Source: Bacteroidia bacterium (GTDB lineage Bacteria > Bacteroidota > Bacteroidia > B-17B0 > Aurantibacillaceae). From it: DNA of 11,859 nt. Of this stretch, positions 6,274 through 11,859 are shown piece after piece; positions within the stretch are counted from its first letter, which is position 1; every line of letters begins with the position of its first letter. The stretch is taken from assembly GCA_026418315.1 (NCBI GenBank), contig JAOABO010000047.1, forward strand, positions 1 to 11,859, read 5' to 3'. A model generated the notes under the pieces. The model did not search any database and was not told the DNA's origin. It saw only the letters and a list, made by a program, of their open reading frames with translations. The translations under genes and the position numbers were made by a program.

Positions 6274-8739
6274 TCAGGCGTCTACAATAATGTCTATAAC
6301 GCATTGATGGTCTTTGATTTTTGACAGGGTATTACTAATTATTTGTTTGGACTTTGAATAAGAAAAGTTTTTTGGAATTTTTACTAATAGATGTTGAAGA
6401 TGATAGTTATTAATCTTGGATATGTAGGGTTTGATGGGCCCTAAAATATTTTCTTTGAAGTGGGGGTATAGGTGCAGAAAAAGTTTTTGTGCATAATGAG
6501 CACAAGCATTTTCATCTTTACTTTTAATAACCAGTTCGCAAAGTCGTGTAAAAGGGGGATAATTATACTGTTCTCTTTCTTTTAATATCTTCTCATACAG
6601 TAAATCATAATTGTTTTCCAAAAAAATTTGTAACACCGGATTATCAGGATGAAAGCTTTGAATAAGGACTTCTCCGTTTTTTTCTGCTCTTCCTGTTCTG
6701 CCGCTTAATTGATAGAGTAATTGAAATGCTCTTTCAAATGAACGGAAATCGGGAAAGTGCAGAATACTATCGGCATTAATAACGCCTACTAAAGTTACGT
6801 TTTTGAAATCTAATCCTTTGGTAATCATTTGAGTGCCTATTAAAATGTCAGTTTCCTGTTTTTCAAATGACTCAATGATGTTTTTATGAGCAAATTTACT
6901 GCGGGTGGTATCCTGATCCAATCGTGCTATAGAATGATTGGGAAATATTAGTTTTAATGACTCTTCCAGTTTTTCAGTGCCCCAGCCCTTATAATTGATT
7001 TGTGTATGACCACATGCCGGGCACTGTTGAATAATATCGGACATGTTTCCGCAATAGTGACACAGTAACATGTTGTGTTGTTTGTGATACACAACGCTCA
7101 CATCACAATGTTGACATTTAGCTACCCAACCACATCGAAAACATTGAATAATAGGAACATAACCTCTTCTGTTATGAAATAACAGTATTTGTTCTTTTTT
7201 ATCTAATCTTTCTTTTATTGCTTCAAATAAAGGGGGCGTAATAATAGTTTGATCTTTTATCTGATGATAATATTTTCTGATGTCTATTATTTTTCGGCTG
7301 ATTGAAGCCGTCCCATATTTTTCTTTCAGTAGTATTTTTCCATACTTATGATTGTCGCAATTATACAGGGTTTCAATAGAAGGTGTTGCTGAACCTAAAA
7401 GGGTTTTTGCATTTAAAAGTGTGGAAAGGTAAATAGCGGCATCACGGGCATTATAGTAAGGGTGTTTTTGTCTCTGACGAAGAGAGGGATCATGTTCTTC
7501 ATCTATGATGACAAGGCCTAAATCTTTAAATGGTAAAAACAATGCGGATCTTGGACCTAAAATAATTCTGGCGCAGGTGTCTTTGTATTCAGGGTGATTT
7601 TTTTCATAATCATAATTCAATAATTTATTCCAAATTTCGGTTCTTTCGTTTTCTGAAAATTTTGAATGATATACATATACATTATTACCAAATATCTTTT
7701 TTAATCTTTGTATAAGTTGCGTAGTGAGGGCTATTTCAGGTACTAGATATAAAACTTGCTTTTGATTCTGAATTTGTTCTTTAATCAGTTCGGTATAAAT
7801 TTCTGTTTTGCCACTACCGGTTTCACCAAAAAGTAAACAGGTTTGCTTGTTTTCCCACTGTTTTTTTATTTCTGATAACACTCTTTGCTGTGCATCAGTT
7901 AGTTGTATTGCTATAGATTGTGAATTTTCAGATGATAGACGACTTTCTTCTATATGATGCTCAAGTACAATTTGTTTTTTAATGAGTGTTTTTACAGCTT
8001 GTTCATTGGCAGATGCTATTAGAACAGATTTTTTAACTAAAGGATTATTTTTTGACAAATTGAAATAAGACAATAAAGCTTCTAATTGTTTAAATGCTCT
8101 TTTTTCCAAAGTTTGCATTAAATTTTTTAGATGTTCATTGTCCTTGTATATTGGATTAATTTCTACATAAGAAACTATTTTGGGTTTGTATTTTTCTTCC
8201 AGCTCCTCTGTAAAAAAAACGATGTTTTTTTCAGATAAGCTTTTAATAATTTTTGGAACAGATGATTTTGGCAAAAGTTTTTCTAACTCTTGTATTTTTA
8301 CTTTTTTTTGGTGGGCAAGTATTTCTATAACTTTTTTTTCCTTCTCGTTTAACTGATCGTAAATAGTTTTATCTATTGCATAGTCTGAATTGATTTGAAT
8401 ATTAGAAACACTTTCAATCTTCAAACCAGATGGAAGGGCTACATTCATGACATCGCCTATATTACTCATATAATATTCAGATAACCAAAACCAGAATTTA
8501 ATCTGATATTCTAAAACGCAAGGTGTTTCATCTAAAATATATTCAATGGGTTTAGTGCTATAATTGTTAGGCGGTGTTTGATGTATGTTGCAAACTACAG
8601 CAGAATAAAATTTTTTTTTGCCAAATTGCACTACCACTCTTTTGCCTATACATAATTCATTGAATAATTGTTCTGGAACGCTGTATGTATAAGTAAAAGG
8701 AATACTGAGAGGTAATATGACATCTGCATAATAAGCCAC
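6274..8739 (-). CDS. priA: primosomal protein N' (replication restart helicase PriA)
   Basis: PriA recognises abandoned forks and D-loops, unwinds the lagging arm and starts primosome reassembly. In 821 residues it shows the N-terminal 3'-end-binding domain (ADVILPLSIPFTYTY at 5-19), a winged-helix/linker region (about 110-270), Walker A GETGSGKT (305-312), Walker B DEEH (413-416), LLGSATPS (447-454), eight Cys that bind two zinc ions (533, 536, 542, 545, 560, 563, 573, 576), GTQMITKGLDF (635-645) and the arginine-finger motif QLSGRTGRA (677-685). The start is GTG at 8739, supported by the match to the family N-terminus immediately after it; no ATG lies nearby in frame. A promoter motif ends four bases before the GTG, so the mRNA may be leaderless. 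It is transcribed alone, divergently from the biotin carrier gene. The 77-base gap to the channel gene and a separate promoter there suggest an independent unit. Confidence 0.97.
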   Translation of the reverse strand: MAYYADVILPLSIPFTYTYSVPEQLFNELCIGKRVVVQFGKKKFYSAVVCNIHQTPPNNYSTKPIEYILDETPCVLEYQIKFWFWLSEYYMSNIGDVMNVALPSGLKIESVSNIQINSDYAIDKTIYDQLNEKEKKVIEILAHQKKVKIQELEKLLPKSSVPKIIKSLSEKNIVFFTEELEEKYKPKIVSYVEINPIYKDNEHLKNLMQTLEKRAFKQLEALLSYFNLSKNNPLVKKSVLIASANEQAVKTLIKKQIVLEHHIEESRLSSENSQSIAIQLTDAQQRVLSEIKKQWENKQTCLLFGETGSGKTEIYTELIKEQIQNQKQVLYLVPEIALTTQLIQRLKKIFGNNVYVYHSKFSENERTEIWNKLLNYDYEKNHPEYKDTCARIILGPRSALFLPFKDLGLVIIDEEHDPSLRQRQKHPYYNARDAAIYLSTLLNAKTLLGSATPSIETLYNCDNHKYGKILLKEKYGTASISRKIIDIRKYYHQIKDQTIITPPLFEAIKERLDKKEQILLFHNRRGYVPIIQCFRCGWVAKCQHCDVSVVYHKQHNMLLCHYCGNMSDIIQQCPACGHTQINYKGWGTEKLEESLKLIFPNHSIARLDQDTTRSKFAHKNIIESFEKQETDILIGTQMITKGLDFKNVTLVGVINADSILHFPDFRSFERAFQLLYQLSGRTGRAEKNGEVLIQSFHPDNPVLQIFLENNYDLLYEKILKEREQYNYPPFTRLCELVIKSKDENACAHYAQKLFLHLYPHFKENILGPIKPYISKINNYHLQHLLVKIPKNFSYSKSKQIISNTLSKIKDHQCVIDIIVDA

Positions 8740-8743
8740 GAAG

Positions 8744-8774
8744 CAAAAATACGGCTAATATTTGTGTGTATCAA
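8744..8774 (-). promoter_or_regulatory. priA promoter (Bacteroidota type), probably giving a leaderless mRNA
   Basis: On the minus strand TTG (8772-8774) is followed after exactly 20 bases by TATTTTTG (8744-8751), matching the Bacteroidota -33/-7 pattern. Only four bases (CTTC) separate the -7 element from the priA GTG at 8739. In characterised Bacteroides promoters the transcript starts a few bases after this element, which would put it at or next to the GTG. A second TATTTTTG overlaps the -33 box (8772-8779) and could drive a longer transcript. Confidence 0.6.
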
Positions 8775-8819
8775 AAATAAACGATTCTTAAATAAATGCG
8801 TTTTCAGAGTTTAAAATTT

Positions 8820-8836
8820 ATGTTGAAAACCAACAT
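8820..8836. repeat. short inverted repeat in the priA/biotin-carrier divergent region
   Basis: ATGTTG (8820-8825) and CAACAT (8831-8836) form a perfect 6-base inverted repeat around a 5-base A-rich loop. It lies 13 bases before a second palindrome of similar composition (8849-8865), and both contain GAAAAC next to CAAC. It may be one half of an operator pair; it may also be chance in a low-complexity spacer. Confidence 0.4.
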
Positions 8837-8848
8837 GCAGTCCATTGT

Positions 8849-8865
8849 GTTGTTTTGAAAACAAC
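8849..8865. repeat. 17-base near-perfect palindrome upstream of the biotin carrier gene
   Basis: GTTGTTTTGAAAACAAC is symmetric over eight bases each side of the central G at 8857. On the plus strand it is followed by CTTTATTTTT, so it superficially resembles an intrinsic terminator, but no plus-strand gene lies upstream to terminate. Position (57 bases before the carrier ATG, 110 before priA on the other strand) fits a regulator-binding site or a 5' attenuator better. No transcription factor gene is present in the window. Confidence 0.45.
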
Positions 8866-8903
8866 CTTTATTTTTATGGTGTGCTAAATTAAAAATTTTT
8901 ATT

Positions 8904-8911
8904 GAAATTTG
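8904..8911 (+). promoter_or_regulatory. weak candidate -7 element for the biotin carrier-sod-pterin operon
   Basis: GAAATTTG matches TAnnTTTG in all but the first base and is followed by CCCAAA, the same six bases that follow the apt -7 element. It ends ten bases before the ATG at 8922. There is no TTG at the expected -33 distance, so this call rests on the half-site and on the similarity to the apt start region. Confidence 0.35.
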
Positions 8912-8921
8912 CCCAAAAAAT

Positions 8922-9431
8922 ATGTATCAGATTACTTTTCAGTCCAATGAATCTTTCAATATTGAAATTAGTTTCAACCAAAATCATATTAACGGAATTA
9001 TTAATAATAAACCATTTACAGCAGAAATTCAAAAGACACATCCTTATGAATATTACATTTTACACAACCATCATTCATATAATATTATATTATTGAAAGC
9101 TAATACGGACGATAAAACATTGGTAGTAAAGATAAATGGAAAAAGAGCCATTATACAAGTTAAAGACAAATTTGACTTATTGCTCAAACAACTGGGAATG
9201 GACAAAATGACCAATAAAAAAACAGAAAGTATAAAAGCTCCAATGCCCGGCTTGGTTTTGAATGTACTGGTAGGAGAAGGTCAGGAAGTAAAAAAGGGAG
9301 ATACACTGCTTATACTAGAAGCTATGAAAATGGAAAATGCATTAAAATCGCCGCATGATGGTATGGTCAAAAAAATATATGTAAGCAAAGGCACTGCTGT
9401 TGAAAAAAACCAATTGCTGATAGAAATATAA
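8922..9431 (+). CDS. biotin carboxyl carrier (biotinyl/lipoyl-attachment domain) protein
   Basis: 169 residues. The last 70 form a biotinyl domain: APMPG at 106-110, VGEGQEVKKGDTLLILEAMKM, and the biotin-accepting Lys136 (codon 9327-9329) in the EAMKMEN hairpin, then a second half with KGTAVEKNQLL. The first roughly 95 residues are beta-rich and hydrophilic without a motif I can assign; many Bacteroidota carrier subunits of acetyl-/propionyl-CoA carboxylases have a similar N-terminal part. The protein would carry CO2 on biotin between a biotin carboxylase and a carboxyltransferase, but neither subunit is encoded in the window, so the partner complex is unknown. It is the first gene of a plus-strand run, 11 bases before the superoxide dismutase gene. 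An overlapping ORF from 8902 in another frame is spurious. A decarboxylase-pump carrier is an alternative role; the cytosolic carboxylase role is more likely because no membrane pump genes are near. Confidence 0.9.
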   Translation: MYQITFQSNESFNIEISFNQNHINGIINNKPFTAEIQKTHPYEYYILHNHHSYNIILLKANTDDKTLVVKINGKRAIIQVKDKFDLLLKQLGMDKMTNKKTESIKAPMPGLVLNVLVGEGQEVKKGDTLLILEAMKMENALKSPHDGMVKKIYVSKGTAVEKNQLLIEI

Positions 9432-9442
9432 AATCAAAGCGC

Positions 9443-10237
9443 ATGAAACAAAACAGAAGAAAATTTTTATTTACCACTTCTGCCTTTGCCTTCGGATGGC
9501 TGTTTTATAGAGGAGGGTGGTTAAGAGCCAGCACCAGCATGAATATCAATCCGAAAAAACATAGCGAACTTCATTATTCTCCTTTAGATTTTGATGCTGA
9601 TTTTCTGGACACTTTTCCGTACAAATTACCCAAACTGCCCTATGGGTATGATGCTATGGAACCCTTTATTGAGAAGCAAACTATGGAAATTCATCATACT
9701 AAGCATCATCAAACATACATCAACAATTTAAATAAAGCATTAGAAAACTTAGATTTTAAGAATGCTCCGTTAATAGAATTATTTCGTAAAGTATCAGTAT
9801 TGGATAAATCTATTCGTAATAATGGAGGTGGACATTATAACCATACTTTGTTTTGGCAGATGTTAAAACCTAACCCTAATAAACAAAATAATGTTCCATC
9901 TGCAGGGTTTCAAAAGATATTAGCACAGCACTTCAAGAGTTTTGATGAATTTAAAAAGCAATTTTCCGATGCAGCAGCTAAACATTTTGGTAGCGGATGG
10001 TGTTGGTTAGTAGCCAAGAATAAAAACGAATTAAAAATCGTTACAACACCCAATCAAGACAACCCGATAATGGATGTAGTGGATGCCAAAGACAGAGGGT
10101 TCCCTTTGCTAGGAATAGATGTGTGGGAACATGCTTATTATTTGAAATACCAAAACCGCCGTGTAGAATATATTGAAAATTGGTGGAATATTGTCCATTG
10201 GGAATTTGTAGAAAAAAGGTGGAACAATTTAAAGTGA
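9443..10237 (+). CDS. exported Mn/Fe superoxide dismutase with Tat-like signal
   Basis: Converts superoxide to O2 and H2O2. The 264 residues exceed the roughly 200 of cytosolic enzymes because of an N-terminal extension of about 60 residues. It opens with NRRKFLFTTSAFAFG, a twin-arginine motif followed by a short hydrophobic stretch, so export to the periplasm or anchoring at the membrane is likely. The core begins near YKLPKLPYGYDAMEP (60-74). Metal ligands are His84, His134 (in GGGHYNHTLFW), Asp226 and His230 (DVWEH); Tyr92 is the gateway residue. Gly-Gly before HYNH and Gln205 in TPNQDNP favour manganese or cambialistic use over iron, but metal choice cannot be settled from sequence. It lies 11 bases after the biotin carrier gene and 11 bases before the pterin-family gene, so it is probably co-transcribed with both. 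ATG at 9443 is the only start that includes the whole signal. Confidence 0.94.
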   Translation: MKQNRRKFLFTTSAFAFGWLFYRGGWLRASTSMNINPKKHSELHYSPLDFDADFLDTFPYKLPKLPYGYDAMEPFIEKQTMEIHHTKHHQTYINNLNKALENLDFKNAPLIELFRKVSVLDKSIRNNGGGHYNHTLFWQMLKPNPNKQNNVPSAGFQKILAQHFKSFDEFKKQFSDAAAKHFGSGWCWLVAKNKNELKIVTTPNQDNPIMDVVDAKDRGFPLLGIDVWEHAYYLKYQNRRVEYIENWWNIVHWEFVEKRWNNLK

Positions 10238-10248
10238 GTAACCTGATT

Positions 10249-10659
10249 ATGAAAACATCTGTTGTAAAAAAAATTACTTTTTGTGCAGCTCACCGCTTAC
10301 ACAACCCTCAATGGAGTGAAGAAAAAAATAAAATCATTTTTGGAAAGTGTAATAATCCTCATTATCATGGACATAATTATGAACTACATGTAAAAGTAAC
10401 AGGCGAAATTGATAAAGACACAGGGTTTGTAATGGACCTTAATGTATTAAGCGAAATTATTAAAAGTAACATTCATAAAAAATTTGATCATAAAAATTTG
10501 AACTTAGATGTAGAAGAATTTAAAACACTTAATCCCACCGCCGAAAACATTGCTGTAGTTATTTACAACATCTTACGACCTAAAATACAAATGCATCTTG
10601 ATTTACAAATCATTCTGTATGAAACACCACGCAATTATGTTGTTTATCCCGAAAAATAA
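10249..10659 (+). CDS. 6-pyruvoyltetrahydropterin synthase / 6-carboxytetrahydropterin synthase (QueD) family protein
   Basis: 136 residues from the ATG at 10249. Zinc ligands are His15 (CAAHRL), His40 and His42 (HGHNY). The nucleophile is Cys34 in FGKCNNP; Asp80-His81 (FDHKNL) complete the proton relay, and Glu125 (YET) binds the pterin. The spacing between Cys34 and HGH is five residues, as in animal PTPS (FGKCNNPNGHGHNY), whereas E. coli QueD has three. The substrate is dihydroneopterin triphosphate; the product could be 6-pyruvoyltetrahydropterin (biopterin-type cofactors) or 6-carboxytetrahydropterin (queuosine pathway). No queC, queE or sepiapterin-reductase gene is in the window to decide. 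An ORF extending to 10180 overlaps sod and is not homologous there; a GTG at 10234 overlapping the sod stop is another possible start, adding five residues. The gene follows sod by 11 bases. Confidence 0.9.
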   Translation: MKTSVVKKITFCAAHRLHNPQWSEEKNKIIFGKCNNPHYHGHNYELHVKVTGEIDKDTGFVMDLNVLSEIIKSNIHKKFDHKNLNLDVEEFKTLNPTAENIAVVIYNILRPKIQMHLDLQIILYETPRNYVVYPEK

Positions 10660-10743
10660 TCATAAAAGACAAATATTATTCCTGTATAATTGATAGTAAT
10701 AACATTTTATGAGCAAAATTAATTCATCATTTGTCCTTTTACT

Positions 10744-10775
10744 TTTGCATTATTTACATTTTTTCATCATCTTTG
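10744..10775 (+). promoter_or_regulatory. apt promoter (Bacteroidota type)
   Basis: TTTG (10744-10747), exactly 20 bases, then CATCTTTG (10768-10775), which matches TAnnTTTG except for the first base. The ATG of apt follows 18 bases later, leaving a leader of about a dozen bases. The bases after the element (CCCAAA) are the same as at the biotin carrier start. The rest of the 134-base spacer (10660-10793) is AT-rich and shows no convincing terminator for the preceding operon. Confidence 0.6.
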
Positions 10776-10793
10776 CCCAAATTAGAAAAGTAC

Positions 10794-11321
10794 ATGGTCA
10801 TTAGTGAAAAAATAAAAAACACTATCAGAGAAATACCAGATTTTCCTACGCCCGGAGTTAATTTCAAAGACATTACCCCTATTTTTGAAAACCCTCAGTT
10901 GTGTGAGGAAATTATTCAATCTTTTATTGAACAGATATCAGAAAAGCCCGATGCTGTATTAGGAATAGAAAGCCGTGGATTTTTATTTGGATTTTTATTG
11001 GCTAATAGATTACAGGTTCCTTTTATATTAGCAAGAAAAGCAGGCAAATTACCATACAAAACAGTAAAGGCAGAATATCAGTTAGAATACGGCTCTTCTG
11101 CCATTGAAATTAATCAGGACAGTATAAAGCCAGAACAAAAAATTCTCATTCATGATGACTTGCTTGCTACTGGTGGTACTGCCATGGCTGCTGCACAACT
11201 TATTTTACACCATCGTGCCAAAGTCAGTGATTTTACTTTTTTAATTGAACTGTCATCGCTCAAAGGAAAAGAAAAACTACAAGCGATTACTAAGAACATT
11301 ATATGTTTAACCACTTATTAA
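10794..11321 (+). CDS. apt: adenine phosphoribosyltransferase
   Basis: Purine salvage enzyme in the cytosol: adenine plus PRPP gives AMP and pyrophosphate. The 175 residues match the usual family length of about 170-180. The N-terminal IPDFPTPGVNFKDITPI (14-30) is the family hallmark; GIESRGFLFG (58-67) and ARKAGKLPY (80-88) belong to the adenine and dimer loop regions. ILIHDDLLATGGTAMAA (117-133) is the PRPP-binding motif with the paired acidic residues at 121-122. The ATG at 10794 is chosen because the frame upstream to 10731 (SFYFCIIYIF...) is not homologous and contains the promoter. The gene stands after a 134-base spacer with its own promoter and is followed 12 bases later by an acyl-CoA dehydrogenase gene, so the two are probably co-transcribed although their pathways are unrelated. 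Confidence 0.97.
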   Translation: MVISEKIKNTIREIPDFPTPGVNFKDITPIFENPQLCEEIIQSFIEQISEKPDAVLGIESRGFLFGFLLANRLQVPFILARKAGKLPYKTVKAEYQLEYGSSAIEINQDSIKPEQKILIHDDLLATGGTAMAAAQLILHHRAKVSDFTFLIELSSLKGKEKLQAITKNIICLTTY

Positions 11322-11333
11322 AATCAAAATACT

Positions 11334-11859
11334 ATGAACTTTGAACTTACTGAAAACCAAAAAATGATTGCAGAAATGGTGCGTAACTTTGCTAAAGAAA
11401 ATATTGCACCATATGTTATGGACTGGGATGAAAAACAATATTTTCCTGTTGAATTATTCAAAAAAATGGGCGAACTGGGCTTATTAGGTGTTTTAGTTCC
11501 CCAAGAATATGGCGGAAGCGGCTTTGGCTATTTAGAGTACATTACTGCTATTATAGAACTTGGAAAAGTATGTGGCTCTGTTGCTCTATCAATGGCGGCT
11601 CATAATTCCTTGTGTACAGGTCATATTTTGCAGCATGCCAACGAAGAGCAAAAAAGAAAATACCTACCCAAGCTGGCAACAGGTGAGTGGATAGGCGCAT
11701 GGGGGCTTACAGAACACAATACCGGCTCAGATGCAGGAGGCATGAATACTACAGCAGTAAAAGATGGTGATTATTATATTATCAATGGAGCAAAAAATTT
11801 TATTACACATGCTATCAGCGGAGATGTTGCAGTAGTGATAGTGAGAACAGGCGAAAAAG
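11334..11859 (+). CDS. acyl-CoA dehydrogenase (3' truncated by window edge)
   Basis: The first 175 residues are visible. The N-terminal alpha-helical domain (MNFELTENQKMIAEMVRNFA...) is typical of FAD-dependent acyl-CoA dehydrogenases, as are LLGVLVPQEYGGSG (50-63) and the FAD/substrate motif WGLTEHNTGSDAGG (123-136), followed by the beta-domain start KDGDYYIINGAKNFITHA. It introduces the alpha-beta double bond into acyl-CoA and passes electrons to ETF, in fatty acid or branched-chain amino acid oxidation. The catalytic Glu normally lies near residue 370 and is outside the window, so chain-length class and activity cannot be judged. The more common TEPNAGSDAG reads TEHNTGSDAG here. ATG at 11334 follows the apt stop by 12 bases; the leader TAAAATCAAA is also found at the carrier-sod junction. 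Confidence 0.93.
   Translation, partial: MNFELTENQKMIAEMVRNFAKENIAPYVMDWDEKQYFPVELFKKMGELGLLGVLVPQEYGGSGFGYLEYITAIIELGKVCGSVALSMAAHNSLCTGHILQHANEEQKRKYLPKLATGEWIGAWGLTEHNTGSDAGGMNTTAVKDGDYYIINGAKNFITHAISGDVAVVIVRTGEK

Noticed and set aside
8902..9096. Plus-strand ORF of 64 codons overlapping the biotin carrier start
   Set aside because: It overlaps the carrier gene out of frame and shows no homology; the 8922 frame carries the complete biotinyl protein.
10180..10248. N-terminal extension of the pterin-synthase gene inside sod
   Set aside because: The residues are the out-of-frame translation of the sod C-terminus; the family starts at MKTSVVKKITFCAAH.
10661..10711. CATAAAA / TTTTATG inverted repeat after the pterin gene as a terminator
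   Set aside because: Arms of seven AT-rich bases are about 37 bases apart and no T-run follows; it is expected by chance in this composition.
10731..10793. N-terminal extension of apt by 21 residues
   Set aside because: It reads through the promoter elements, looks like translated AT-rich spacer, and the family N-terminus aligns from the ATG at 10794.
1..11859. Mobile element, CRISPR array, tRNA/rRNA or defence island
   Set aside because: No transposase, integrase, phage gene, spaced direct repeats or RNA-gene signature was seen; all genes are conserved housekeeping or surface families.

Overview
The window looks like chromosomal DNA from a member of the Bacteroidota. It is AT-rich. The truncated protease at the left edge ends in a type IX secretion sorting domain, which is largely restricted to this phylum. 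Start codons lack Shine-Dalgarno motifs and have A-rich leaders instead. Several start sites are preceded by the Bacteroidota-type promoter (TTTG, about 20 bases, then TAnnTTTG). The ion-channel filter variant and the mutL-rhomboid-rhomboid order also fit. I cannot name a genus from the sequence.

Layout: (1) Bases 2-835 (+) are the 3' end of a secreted S8 subtilisin-like protease. (2) Bases 875-6184 (-) form a tight five-gene run, read right to left: a two-TM potassium channel with RCK domains, an RmlD-like SDR reductase, MutL, and two different rhomboid proteases. Junctions are a 4-base ATGA overlap, an 8-base overlap, and gaps of 13 and 17 bases, so this is very probably one operon. (3) Bases 6274-8739 (-) encode the primosomal helicase PriA from a GTG start. 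(4) A 182-base divergent region (8740-8921) holds the priA promoter and two inverted repeats. (5) Bases 8922-10659 (+) hold three closely spaced genes: a biotin carrier protein, an exported Mn/Fe superoxide dismutase, and a 6-pyruvoyltetrahydropterin-synthase/QueD family protein. (6) After a 134-base gap with a good promoter, apt (10794-11321) and an acyl-CoA dehydrogenase cut by the right edge (11334-11859) form another transcription unit.

The content is mostly housekeeping: DNA repair and replication restart (MutL, PriA), purine salvage (Apt), acyl-CoA metabolism (biotin carrier, acyl-CoA dehydrogenase), oxidative defence (Sod) and membrane functions (channel, rhomboids). I see no tRNA, rRNA, CRISPR array, insertion sequence, phage gene or recognisable defence system, and no convincing previously undescribed system. 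The points worth a second look are: a MutL that keeps the DQH/E/E endonuclease motif but lacks the usual C-terminal Cys-Pro-His motif; a potassium-channel filter reading TVGYRE instead of TVGYGD; a Tat-type signal on the superoxide dismutase; the animal-like active-site spacing of the pterin enzyme; an orphan biotin carrier; a probably leaderless priA; and a shared promoter/initial-transcribed motif. No gene-free stretch exceeds 300 bases.
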